64,000 nucleotides of DNA from Nocardia arizonensis (GTDB taxonomy: Bacteria > Actinomycetota > Actinomycetes > Mycobacteriales > Mycobacteriaceae), in contig NZ_LGYZ01000084.1 in assembly GCF_001310275.1 (NCBI RefSeq), forward strand, positions 62,001 to 126,000, written 5' to 3'. The notes under the pieces were generated by a model. That model searched no databases. It saw only the letters and a program-made list of their open reading frames with translations, and was not told the DNA's origin. The position numbers and the translations under genes are program-made. Shown piece after piece: positions 53,722 to 62,356 of the stretch (position 1 is the stretch's first letter; the number at the start of each line of letters is the position of its first letter).

Positions 53722-54311
53722 GGTTTCGCCCCCAGCGTGGTCATCAGCGAGTCGACCCATCCGTCGATGAATCGGTCGTCGGTCATGCCGAACGGACTAT
53801 GGTGGTGGATGTTCGACATCACCCAGTAGTTCTCGATCGCGCCGAGCCATATCGTTGTCAGCGCTTCGAAATCCTGTTCCGGCAGGTGTTCCTCGGCGGC
53901 GCGCTCGGTGAGCCAACCGGCCAGATATTCGTAGGCGGGACTGAACAGCCGCTCCCGCGCCTGGACCATCACCTCGGGGAACTGGTCGGATTCCTTTATC
54001 ATCACCCGAATCAGGTTGCGCCAGTTCGACATCAACAGCAGTGAGCCCCGCCCCACGAGTACCAACTCGGCTCGGAGGTCGCCGAGCGGGAACATCGGCG
54101 CCAGCGCGAATCCGGTCTCGGCCAATTCCACCGCGGCTTCCACCGCCGCCGCCAACACCTGCTGTTTCGATCCGAAGTGCGTGTACAACGCCCCCGACCG
54201 GGGGGACAGGCCGGCCGCCTCCTCGATCGCCGCCACGCTGGTCGAGGCGTAACCCTGTTCGGCGAACAGCCGCAGCGCTTCGGCGACGATCCGATTCCGA
54301 GTACTGTCCAT
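53718..54311 (-). CDS. TetR-family transcriptional regulator
   Basis: A 197-aa TetR protein: RIVAEALRLFAEQGYASTSVAAIEEAAGLSP, then GALYTHFGSKQQVLAAAV as the HTH, and an alpha-helical ligand domain. The ATG at 54311 has GGAAAAG upstream; an earlier TTG is unlikely. It is co-translated with the P450 (ATGA). Its upstream region holds two copies of a CG(T/C)TTGGAT element (about 54331-54359), a candidate autoregulatory site. Confidence 0.9.
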   Translation of the reverse strand: MDSTRNRIVAEALRLFAEQGYASTSVAAIEEAAGLSPRSGALYTHFGSKQQVLAAAVEAAVELAETGFALAPMFPLGDLRAELVLVGRGSLLLMSNWRNLIRVMIKESDQFPEVMVQARERLFSPAYEYLAGWLTERAAEEHLPEQDFEALTTIWLGAIENYWVMSNIHHHSPFGMTDDRFIDGWVDSLMTTLGAKP

Positions 54312-54444
54312 CTCGGCTTTTCCAATCAATCGTTTGGATGAGCCGATCGTACGCTTGGATCCGCGCGCGCGACAAGGACCGCGAGACCGGCGCTCACGTC
54401 CTCGACCCCCGCGATCGGAATGACCTGCCGGGCAGCGACTTCGG

Positions 54445-55485
54445 CTAGATGGTGATCGCGACCTTCCCTCGGGCGCGGTGGGACGTCATGTGCTCGACCG
54501 CGGCGGCCGCCTCGGCGAGCGGGTAGGTCTTCTCGATGATGACCTCGAGTTCCGCGGAGACCAGCAGGTCGGCGAGGGCGCGAAGGTTGTCGCGGTTCGG
54601 GACGCAGGTGACGGTGCGGACATCGGTGGAACTCCACCGCCGCATGACCATGGCGTATCCGATCCGCGGCATACTGCCGAATACCCCGCGTGCTTCGCCG
54701 ACGCTGTTGGGGATCAGAATGCCCGTTGGAGTGAGCAATCGGGCGTTGACCCGGGGCGAATGGTTCAGCACATTGTCGAGGATGACGTCGTAGCGCCGGG
54801 TGTCGCGGGTGTAATCGGTTCGGGTGTAGTCGATGACGTCGTCGGCGCCAAGCGACTGGACGAATTCGACATTGCGTTCGCCGCACACGCCGGTGACCCG
54901 TGCGCCGAGCTTCTTGGCGATCTGCACCGCCAGTGTCCCGACACCGCCGGACGCACCGTTGATCAGCACATGCTTGTCCGGTCCGACCTCGCCCACCTCG
55001 CGCATGGCGGCCAATGCGGTGAGCCCCGACATGACGGACGCCGCGGCCGTCTCGAAGGACAGTTCGGCGGGTTTGGCGATGAGTTGGGACGCGGGCGCTA
55101 CCGTGTATTCGGCGAAGGTACCCGCGGGAGTCGAGACGGTGTTCTGCCACGCCGAGCCGAAGACCTCGTCGCCGGGCGCCAGATCGGTGACCTTGTCGCC
55201 GACGGCCGCCACGACGCCCGCGATATCGGTGCCGCGCACGGGTTTCGCGGGAGTGCGTGAGCCGAACTGGAGCCGCAGGACATACGGCACACCGGCGACG
55301 GCGAGCCAGTCCGGTGTGTTGACGCTGGTGGCGCGCATGCGCACCAGCACGTCGTCGTCCGCGATCGCGGGCCGGGGGATCTCGTCGAGAGCCAGGACCC
55401 GCCGCGGTGGCCCGTAACCGCGTTGCACCACGGCTTTCATCCGTTCGTTCGGGGACGAGTCCGGGGTTTTCATCGATGCCGACAT
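54445..55485 (-). CDS. NAD(P)-dependent quinone/enone reductase (zinc-less MDR family)
   Basis: A 346-aa medium-chain dehydrogenase/reductase: MKAVVQRGYGPPRRVLALDEI, DIAGVVAAVGDKVTDLAPGDEVFG, the nucleotide motif INGASGGVGTLAVQIAKKLGARVTG, and LGADDVIDYT. The structural zinc cysteines are absent, as in quinone oxidoreductases. A perfect AAGGAGGA RBS lies upstream of the ATG at 55485. It follows a DUF2306 membrane protein by 20 nt and shares strand with the second two-component system, so co-regulation is possible. Confidence 0.92.
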   Translation of the reverse strand: MSASMKTPDSSPNERMKAVVQRGYGPPRRVLALDEIPRPAIADDDVLVRMRATSVNTPDWLAVAGVPYVLRLQFGSRTPAKPVRGTDIAGVVAAVGDKVTDLAPGDEVFGSAWQNTVSTPAGTFAEYTVAPASQLIAKPAELSFETAAASVMSGLTALAAMREVGEVGPDKHVLINGASGGVGTLAVQIAKKLGARVTGVCGERNVEFVQSLGADDVIDYTRTDYTRDTRRYDVILDNVLNHSPRVNARLLTPTGILIPNSVGEARGVFGSMPRIGYAMVMRRWSSTDVRTVTCVPNRDNLRALADLLVSAELEVIIEKTYPLAEAAAAVEHMTSHRARGKVAITI

Positions 55486-55505
55486 GATGTCCTCCTTCAA
55501 GGTGC

Positions 55506-56195
55506 TCACATCGCGGGAATGTGGGCGGGGGTGTTCGTGTGTGCCGGATGCGCTCGCCGCCGGATGACCGTTTCGGCGACCGCGAGATTCAGCGCCCAGG
55601 CGGCGCCGCTCAGCACTGCCCGTGCGAGCGCGTCGGTCGCCCCCGTCGCGCCCTCCCAGAACCCGAGCAGCAATGCCTGGGTCCCGGCGCCCATGCCGAT
55701 GGCGTAGGCGCGGGTCATCCACGCGCCGTGGCGGGCGAAGTCTCGGCGCCGCAGGGCCGAGACGCCGAGCAGAATCGAAACGGCCATGCCGCTCCCGAAC
55801 AGCAGCCGGAATGTGTTGAGCAGATCCGAATCATGTTCCGGCAGTGGGTAGGTCAGCGTCATCCACAGCCCCGACAGCGCGGCGGCGAGTCCGAGCGGAG
55901 CCAGCAGGCGACCCACACGGCGATGCCAACGGCCATGCCGCGGCGCGAATTGCAGTGCGCCGAGGACGGTGAACAGGCTCGCGGCGATCACGTGCACGAG
56001 AATCGGCGCGGGTGCGGCGAAGAAGCGTGCGTTGTCGGCCGTGACCTCGGCCGTCCCGGACAGTTCGGCGACGCGAATACCGCCCGCGAGCACCGGAATC
56101 GCGCCGAGAAGGACCAGCCCGATGGGTACGAGCCGATTCGAACGAGCAGATGAGACCATACCGGAAATTCTGGCGATCTCCGCGTCGCCGGACAT
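55506..56195 (-). CDS. DUF2306-family membrane protein
   Basis: A 229-aa protein with about seven hydrophobic segments. The features HVIAASLFTVLGALQFAPRHGRWHRRVGRL and RRDFARHGAWMTRAYAIGMGAGTQ, with conserved histidines, match DUF2306 proteins. Their histidines suggest a heme or quinone link, but function is unproven. An alternative start is at 56159. It lies 66 nt after the response regulator and 20 nt before the quinone reductase gene. Confidence 0.83.
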   Translation of the reverse strand: MSGDAEIARISGMVSSARSNRLVPIGLVLLGAIPVLAGGIRVAELSGTAEVTADNARFFAAPAPILVHVIAASLFTVLGALQFAPRHGRWHRRVGRLLAPLGLAAALSGLWMTLTYPLPEHDSDLLNTFRLLFGSGMAVSILLGVSALRRRDFARHGAWMTRAYAIGMGAGTQALLLGFWEGATGATDALARAVLSGAAWALNLAVAETVIRRRAHPAHTNTPAHIPAM

Positions 56196-56261
56196 CGGTC
56201 CGACGGCTCGAATCGCCTCGTCCGATGGTGCGACGGCGCGGTCGTACTTTCGGCCGACGGC

Positions 56262-56924
56262 TCAGCGCGCGACCCGGCGCGTCTCGTAGGCCCAGATGAC
56301 GATCTCCACCCGATTGCGCGCGCCCAATTTGGCCATCAGACCGGCGATATGCGTTTTCACGGTGCTGAGGCTGATGTGCAGTTCGGCCGCGATCTCACTG
56401 TTGGTGCGCCCGCGCGCCACGACCGCGAGGATCTGCTCCTCACGCGCGGTCAGCGGCGTGCTCGGTGGTGGCGATGTCGGATTCGGTCCGCCGGAGGCGA
56501 AGGCGGCAAGCAGTCGCGCGGTGACGCTGGGTGCGATGAGCGCGTCACCGCTCGCGGCGGCACGCACGGCCTGGGCGAGCATATCCGGGCCCGCCTCCTT
56601 CAGCAGGAATCCGCGCGCACCCGCGCGCAGGGCCGCGTAGACGTATTCGTCGAGGTCGAAGGTGGTGATGACGACGACGGCGAGCGGGTCGGTGACGGCG
56701 GGCCCGGCCAAACGCCGGGTCGCCTCGATGCCGTCGATCCGCGGCATGCGGATATCGAACAGGCACACATCAGGACGCAGTTCCCGCGCGAGTTCGACCG
56801 CTCGCAGCCCGTCCGCGGCCGTGCCGACGACCTCGATCCCCGGTTGGGCATCGAGGATCATCACCAGCCCGGTGCGGACGATCTCCTGGTCGTCGGCCAC
56901 GAGCACTCGCAGATTCCCGGTCAT
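56262..56924 (-). CDS. NarL/LuxR-family response regulator
   Basis: A 220-aa regulator. Receiver domain with D11/D12, phosphoacceptor D57 in LFDIRMPR and the lysine in FLLKEAG; C-terminal LuxR HTH (LTAREEQILAVVARGRTNSEIAAELHISLSTVKTHIAGL). It overlaps the kinase gene by 4 nt. Closely similar in build to the regulator at 383-1009, but clearly a separate paralogue. Likely controls the DUF2306 and quinone reductase genes downstream. Confidence 0.94.
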   Translation of the reverse strand: MTGNLRVLVADDQEIVRTGLVMILDAQPGIEVVGTAADGLRAVELARELRPDVCLFDIRMPRIDGIEATRRLAGPAVTDPLAVVVITTFDLDEYVYAALRAGARGFLLKEAGPDMLAQAVRAAASGDALIAPSVTARLLAAFASGGPNPTSPPPSTPLTAREEQILAVVARGRTNSEIAAELHISLSTVKTHIAGLMAKLGARNRVEIVIWAYETRRVAR

Positions 56925-58063
56925 CGCGGCGCCTGCGTGATCGGCAGCACCGCGCGCACCCGCCAGCCTCCGCCGGGACGCGGACCCGCCTCGCAGGTGC
57001 CGCCGAGCAGTGCCGCGCGTTCGCGCATTCCGAGCAGACCGTAGCCGGGAGAGGTGAGTCCGCGCGTGGGATCACCGTCGTCGGTGACGATCAGACACAC
57101 TGCGGCGCCGTCGGTCTCGACGCGGACCCGCACGCGGCTCGCGTTGCGCGCATGGCGCAGGGCATTGGTCACCGACTCCTGGGCGAGCCGGTAGACGGCG
57201 GTCCCGACCGCCGCCGACAGATCCGCTGTCTCGCCGCGTATCTCGACATCCACCGGCGGCCCGTGCCCGGCCTCGCGGGCCAACTCCGCCACATCGCCGA
57301 TACCGGGGCCGGGACTCAGGACCGCGTCCGGCGCCGACCCGTCGGCCCGCAACATGTGCACCATCGCGCGCATCTCGCGGAGCGCGCGGGTGGCCTCGGC
57401 CTCGATCAAGCGCAGTGCGTCGATGGCCGCGTCGGGTCGTGCCGCCGCCGTCGCCAGACCCGCCTGCGCCCGGATCGCCATCGCCGACACGTGGTGCGCG
57501 ACGCTGTCGTGCAGATCGCGGGCCAGCCGTTCGCGTTCGATAAGTTTGACCTGGTCGAGCTCACGCGCCTTGGCTCGCGCCCGGTACCGCAGTGCCACGC
57601 CGAGCGTCGTCACCGCGAACAGCACGATCGCTGCGCCCGCGACATCCGCCGCCGCGAGATGCGAAACCGCCATGGAGAAACCGGTGCTGAGAGGCACAAT
57701 CGCCATTCCGAGCACGATTTCGCGGCCCGACCCCCAGCGGAGCAGCGCGAACGGCAACAGCAGCATCACCGCCAGGGTGAACAATCCGGACTGCTCACCG
57801 CCCGCCAGGACGGTGCCCGCCGCCGAGACGGCGAAGGCGATGGACACCATCGGCAACGGCCGTGTCCGCCGCCACAACAAGGTCGGCAGGATCGCCAGTG
57901 CGACCACGGCCCACAACATCCGATGCGGAAGTTCCGCGCGCACCAGGACTTCCAGCACCACCAGTGCGGCGCACACCGCGACCAGCGCCCGATCCGGCCA
58001 CGTCCGGCGCGGCGGATTCGGTGCCCGTGGTTCGTCCCACACCGAGCGCAGAAGCTTACGCAC
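56921..58063 (-). CDS. NarL-type sensor histidine kinase
   Basis: A 380-aa kinase with five to six TM segments (about 25-160), HisKA_3 motif LARDLHDSVAHHVSAMAIRAQ with H185, and HATPase_c motifs DDGDPTRG, GLLGMRERAALLGG. It begins with GTG and lacks an RBS; a TAGCAT -10-like hexamer 6 nt upstream implies a leaderless transcript. It is translationally coupled to the response regulator. Confidence 0.93.
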   Translation of the reverse strand: MRKLLRSVWDEPRAPNPPRRTWPDRALVAVCAALVVLEVLVRAELPHRMLWAVVALAILPTLLWRRTRPLPMVSIAFAVSAAGTVLAGGEQSGLFTLAVMLLLPFALLRWGSGREIVLGMAIVPLSTGFSMAVSHLAAADVAGAAIVLFAVTTLGVALRYRARAKARELDQVKLIERERLARDLHDSVAHHVSAMAIRAQAGLATAAARPDAAIDALRLIEAEATRALREMRAMVHMLRADGSAPDAVLSPGPGIGDVAELAREAGHGPPVDVEIRGETADLSAAVGTAVYRLAQESVTNALRHARNASRVRVRVETDGAAVCLIVTDDGDPTRGLTSPGYGLLGMRERAALLGGTCEAGPRPGGGWRVRAVLPITQAPR

Positions 58064-58216
58064 GAGTCGATGCTACGGAAGCGGCGGTGGCCGCCGTGGC
58101 CCGCGGTGCAGGTCACGCGTGCGCCGGTGGCGGAATCGGCCGACCCGCCACCGGCGCACGCGTCGAAGACTACGCCCGCGTGGCTCGTTTCCCGCGAGCT
58201 TCGGAACGGCCGTCGT

Positions 58217-58540
58217 TCACTTGGTCGCCGTCGCGCACGGGCTACGGAATCCCGACAGCGTGATCAGGTCGCAGACGCCGCTGGTCAGGGCCACGAAGGG
58301 GGTGCCCGCCAGCAGGAGCAGCATACCGATGACATCGCCGTGCTGGATGTACCACACGGCCGTGTTCGCCGCCGTCGATCCGGTGTCGAGCGCGGACGAG
58401 CCGGTTCCCGGTGCGGCTTGCGCCACTCGGGCGGGCGCTGGCGCGGAGTCGATCGGTTCGGCCGTCGCGCCGGCGGCGGTGACGACGAGTGTCGCCGCCG
58501 CGACCGAGCCTGCCACGAGACGAAGGGGTGTACGCATCAT
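58217..58540 (-). CDS. Small secreted or membrane-anchored protein
   Basis: A 107-aa protein with a Sec signal peptide (MMRTPLRLVAGSVAAATLVV, cleavage near ATA-EP at about residue 28). A Ser/Thr-rich stretch follows, then a hydrophobic segment IGMLLLLAGTPFVALT and a C-terminal pair of cysteines (GVCDLITLSGFRSPC). I do not recognise a family. A strong RBS (GAGGAG) precedes two adjacent ATG codons. The upstream region has an AT-rich island at about 58560-58582 (TTATCATTAACATAA), resembling a Fur/Zur-type or AT-rich promoter. Confidence 0.75.
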   Translation of the reverse strand: MMRTPLRLVAGSVAAATLVVTAAGATAEPIDSAPAPARVAQAAPGTGSSALDTGSTAANTAVWYIQHGDVIGMLLLLAGTPFVALTSGVCDLITLSGFRSPCATATK

Positions 58541-58845
58541 CGCGCTCCTCTGTGAGAGAATTATCATTAACATAATAACCGCGTGCACTCGATTTTCGGA
58601 AGCGTTATGGAAGAAGTTGACGTGTGAGGCAGTGCTTTTGCTCGATGGGCAAGTGGACCTCTTCGGTCGCCGCAGAGGACGCAAGTGCGGGTTGTCGGTA
58701 ACATAAAGGTGCGGGCGGAGGTCGCCGGTCATTCGCAGGCGGGTGCCGTGGTGGCCGTGTCGATGGGCTCGGGTCGGCGGAGTGCTGTCGCTCATGGGGC
58801 ATCTAACTCGCATTTCACCCGCAAATGAAACACGCGGATTTAGCT
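58541..58845. other. Divergent control region of the small secreted protein and Liv operon
   Basis: About 305 nt without a gene. It begins with an AT-rich island, TTATCATTAACATAA, at 58560-58574. No further structure was found. Confidence 0.5.
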
Positions 58846-58873
58846 TGACACTCATGTAAGGCTGAGCTAGCTT
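58846..58873 (+). promoter_or_regulatory. Promoter of the Liv operon
   Basis: TTGACA (58846-58851), 16 nt, and TAGCTT (58868-58873) form a strong sigma-70-type promoter 131 nt upstream of the binding-protein ATG. The long leader contains no recognised riboswitch. Confidence 0.7.
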
Positions 58874-59004
58874 CTAGTGGCCCAGATCACATGACGATCG
58901 GGTCGCCGGAAACGTCGATGATGCGATCCGGTGCGGAAATACGGAGCTCGACGGGGTGGCCCGGCGCTGATCGCGGGCACGACCGGCCTGGAAAGGCATT
59001 CAGA

Positions 59005-60267
59005 ATGGGTATCAGAACCGGCCGAATCGCGGCGGCGGCGTTGGCCGTCGCGTGCGTGTTTTCCGTCGTCTCGTGCGGTGACGACAGCAGTTCCGACGCG
59101 GGCGGCGCGACCGGCGCCACCGCACCGGGTATCAAGGCCAGTGGTGAGCCGATCAAGGTCGGCCTGTTCAATCCGTCCAAGGGTCCGGCGACCCAAGCGG
59201 GCGTGACCACCGGCAAGAACGCGGCCGTCGACTACATCAACAATCAGATGGGCGGCATCAAGGGCCGTCCGATCGACGTCGTCGACTGCGGTATCGACAA
59301 CACCTCGCCCGAGTCCACGATCTCCTGCGCCAACCAGTTCGTGCAGGCGGGCGTGGTGGCGGCGATCGACGGCTACAACGCCGAATCCTCGGCCGCCATG
59401 CCGATTCTGACCTCCGCCGGTATTCCGATGGTCGGCCAGATCCCGTTCAACACCGCGACCGCCGCCGTCGTGGAGAACCGCGTGTACTTCGGACCGCCGC
59501 CCGCCGCCTTCCTCGTCGGCTTCCTCCAGTCGCTCAAGCAGGCGGGCAAGAACTCGTTGACCCTGGTGAACGCCGATCTGCCCCAGGCGCATCAGGTGTT
59601 CGACAACCTGCTCACCCCGCTGGGCAAGCAGCTCGGCATCGATGTCAAGAGCGCGTACTACCCGGCCGCGGGACCGAACTTCACCGCGCTGGCGACCACC
59701 ATCGCGGACGGTTCCCCCGCCGCGGGCGGTTTGATGACCTCGCCGAACGACAACACCTGCAACAAGCTCGCCCAGGCGCTGAAGTCCGTGAAGTACTCGG
59801 GCACGGTATTCCTCGCCGCGTGCACCGAATTCGTGCAGACCATGGGCGCACAGGCCGTCGGCGCGCAGGCGTATTCCCCGGTGTGGCTGCCGCCCGCCGT
59901 CGACGCCGCACCCGAACCCGCGAAGTCGAATCTGAAGACCACCGAACAGTTCGTCGAAAAGGCCGGTGGCACAGCCGGTTTCTATGCCTACGGCACCTTC
60001 GCCACCTTCGTCGACTTCGCCCAGGGACTGAACTCCGCGGCTCCGGCCGAATTCACCGGGCCCGCGATCCTCGCCGCGCTCAAGGGACTGACCGACTACC
60101 AGAGCTTCCTCGGCCCCAAGCTCACCTGCGGTAAGGCCACCACCCCCAACTGCACCACGGACATGCTGCTGTTCGAGGTCACCGGTGACCGCAAGCAGGC
60201 GCCGGTCACCGGCGGGTACATCACCCCGAGCCCCGAGGTCCTGAAGTTGATCCCGGGCGCGGCCTGA
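59005..60267 (+). CDS. Branched-chain-type ABC substrate-binding lipoprotein
   Basis: A 420-aa type-1 periplasmic-binding protein. A lipoprotein signal ends in lipobox VVSC (about C23). It shows IKVGLFNPSKGPATQAGVTTGKNAAVDYINNQMGG, SAAMPILTSAGIPMVGQ and GFYAYGTFATFVDFAQGL, typical of LivJ-like receptors. RBS GGAAAGG lies 8 nt before ATG 59005. First gene of a four-gene importer operon. Ligands of this family are amino acids, amides, urea or aromatic acids; this one is undetermined. Confidence 0.93.
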   Translation: MGIRTGRIAAAALAVACVFSVVSCGDDSSSDAGGATGATAPGIKASGEPIKVGLFNPSKGPATQAGVTTGKNAAVDYINNQMGGIKGRPIDVVDCGIDNTSPESTISCANQFVQAGVVAAIDGYNAESSAAMPILTSAGIPMVGQIPFNTATAAVVENRVYFGPPPAAFLVGFLQSLKQAGKNSLTLVNADLPQAHQVFDNLLTPLGKQLGIDVKSAYYPAAGPNFTALATTIADGSPAAGGLMTSPNDNTCNKLAQALKSVKYSGTVFLAACTEFVQTMGAQAVGAQAYSPVWLPPAVDAAPEPAKSNLKTTEQFVEKAGGTAGFYAYGTFATFVDFAQGLNSAAPAEFTGPAILAALKGLTDYQSFLGPKLTCGKATTPNCTTDMLLFEVTGDRKQAPVTGGYITPSPEVLKLIPGAA

Positions 60268-60346
60268 CCGACAAGTCCCGCGGTGGGCAGGTTCGGCGCG
60301 ACGAGCCGCCTGCCCATCGTTCGACTATCGAAGAGAAATCGGGCAT

Positions 60347-62356
60347 ATGGGCCAGTTCCTGCAATTCGTCTTCCTTGGTCTGTCGACCGGCGCCGTCTAC
60401 GCCGTCCTGGCCTCCTCGCTGGTTGGGGTGCACGCCGCCACGGGAATCATCAACTTCGCGCAGGGCGCGTTCGCGCTGTGGGCCGTCTACGTCGTGGCGG
60501 CGCTGCGCACCGACGGGACCTTCGTCCTGCCGATCGGCGACATCCCCCTCGGCAGCGCGGCCCATCCGACACCGATGGCCGCCGCGATCGGGCTGGGAGT
60601 CGGCTCGGCGGCGGCGTGGGCGCTGCTGGCGCATGTGGCGGTGTTCCGTCCGCTGCGGCACGCGCCGGTACTGGCGCAGGTGGTCGCCTCGGTCGGGCTC
60701 ATGCTGTTCATCCAGGCACTTGTCGGCCTGCGCTTCGACACCGAAAATCTCTTCGCCACACCGATTCTGCCGGAGAACACGGTGACGGTGGCCGGCGCCG
60801 TGGTCAATGTCTCCGACCTGATCCTGGCCGGGGTCGCCATCGCCGTGGCCATAGGTTCGAAGGCGTACTTCACGCTCACCACGGCGGGCATCGCGACCCG
60901 CGCGGGCTCGGAGGACGAACTGGCCGCACGCCTGACCGGCTATTCGCCCGACCGGCTCGCCGCGATCGTCTGGACGCTCACCGGCGCCGCGTGCGGTCTC
61001 ATCGGCGTGCTCGCCGCGTTCACCATCGGACTCAACGAGACCAGTTACACCTTCTACGTGATCCCGGCACTGGCCGCGGCGCTGGTCGGCCGCCTGTCGT
61101 CGTTCGCCGTGGCCTGCGCGGCCGGGCTGGTGCTCGGGTCGTTCCAGGCGGTGCTGCTGTGGGTCGACACCAAGGACTTCTGGCCGAACTGGGCACAGGC
61201 CGGACTCGGCGACGCGGTGCCGTTCGTCATCGTCGTCATCGCGCTGTTCTTGCTCGGCGGCCGGATTCCGGCGCGCGGATCGCTCGGCGCGGTGCAGATG
61301 CCCGCCGTGCGCATCCCGCGGTTGCGTGTCGTGCCGACGCTCGCGGTGATCGCGGTCGCGGTCGTCGCGATCGTCGCGACCACGGGTACCTGGCGCTACG
61401 GCGTCGTCACCTCGATCATCTTGTCGCTGATCGCGCTGTCGCTGGTGCTGCTCACCGGGTATCTGGGCCAGATCTCCCTGGCCAGTATGGCTTTCGCGGG
61501 TACGGCGGGATTCGCGCTGTCGAAACTGGCCGACGGGTGGCACATACCGTTCCCGCTTGGCATGATCCTCGCAGCCGCGGCCGCCACCGCCCTCGGCATC
61601 CTGGTCGGCGTGCCCGCGCTGCGCATTCGCGGCGCGCAACTGGCGGTGGTGACCCTGGCCGCCGCGCTGGCGATCCAGAGCTTCGTGTTCAACAATCCGT
61701 CGCTGACCCCCGCGCGGGGCAACCTCATCTCCGACCCCACCCTGTTCGGTGTCGACCTTGGCGTCCGCGACGGCACCGACCTCGTCACCCTGCGCTTCGC
61801 GCTGATGGTCCTGGTGGTGGTGGCACTGTGCACGCTGGCGGTGATGCGGATAATGGCCGGCTCGACCGGTCGGGCGTTGCTGGCGGTGCGATCCAACGAG
61901 CGCGCCGCGGCATCGGTCGGAATCGACGTCGCCGCGACGAAACTGCTCGGCTTCGCCGTCTCGGCCTTCCTCGCGGGCATCGGGGGCTGCCTCATCGGCT
62001 ACAGCCGGGGTCAGCTGTCGGCGGGGTCGTTCACGGTGGTGATCGGGCTGACGGTCCTGGCGATGACCTACGTCGGCGGCATCACCTCGGTCACGGGCGC
62101 CTTCATCGCCGGCACCGCGGGCCCGCTCGGCGTGGGCTACGTCTTCCTCAACCAGACCCTCGAACTCGGTGAATACTACGACCTCATCGCCGCGGGAGTA
62201 CTGCTGCTCATGGCTGTGCTGAATCCGGTCGGCATCGCGGGGGCGATCGCGTCGACGCTCGAACGCCTCACCGCGGTGCGAGCGCGTCGCGCTGGCCGCA
62301 CGGTCGCGGACGAGCACGCCTCGGACACCGGAAAGGAAGCGCCGGTTCATGTCTGA
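60347..62356 (+). CDS. Fused LivH-LivM branched-chain ABC permease
   Basis: A 669-aa polypeptide joining both permeases. Residues about 5-305 match LivH (LSTGAVYAVLASSLVGVHAATGIINFAQGAFAL) and residues about 330-640 match LivM (LLTGYLGQISLASMAFAGTAGFAL, RSNERAAASVGIDVAATKLLGFAVSAFLAGIGGCL). A short hydrophilic linker of about 25 residues lies between. Two-gene LivH and LivM is the norm, but such fusions occur in actinobacteria. It starts 79 nt after the binding protein stop and overlaps livG by 8 nt. Confidence 0.94.
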   Translation: MGQFLQFVFLGLSTGAVYAVLASSLVGVHAATGIINFAQGAFALWAVYVVAALRTDGTFVLPIGDIPLGSAAHPTPMAAAIGLGVGSAAAWALLAHVAVFRPLRHAPVLAQVVASVGLMLFIQALVGLRFDTENLFATPILPENTVTVAGAVVNVSDLILAGVAIAVAIGSKAYFTLTTAGIATRAGSEDELAARLTGYSPDRLAAIVWTLTGAACGLIGVLAAFTIGLNETSYTFYVIPALAAALVGRLSSFAVACAAGLVLGSFQAVLLWVDTKDFWPNWAQAGLGDAVPFVIVVIALFLLGGRIPARGSLGAVQMPAVRIPRLRVVPTLAVIAVAVVAIVATTGTWRYGVVTSIILSLIALSLVLLTGYLGQISLASMAFAGTAGFALSKLADGWHIPFPLGMILAAAAATALGILVGVPALRIRGAQLAVVTLAAALAIQSFVFNNPSLTPARGNLISDPTLFGVDLGVRDGTDLVTLRFALMVLVVVALCTLAVMRIMAGSTGRALLAVRSNERAAASVGIDVAATKLLGFAVSAFLAGIGGCLIGYSRGQLSAGSFTVVIGLTVLAMTYVGGITSVTGAFIAGTAGPLGVGYVFLNQTLELGEYYDLIAAGVLLLMAVLNPVGIAGAIASTLERLTAVRARRAGRTVADEHASDTGKEAPVHV

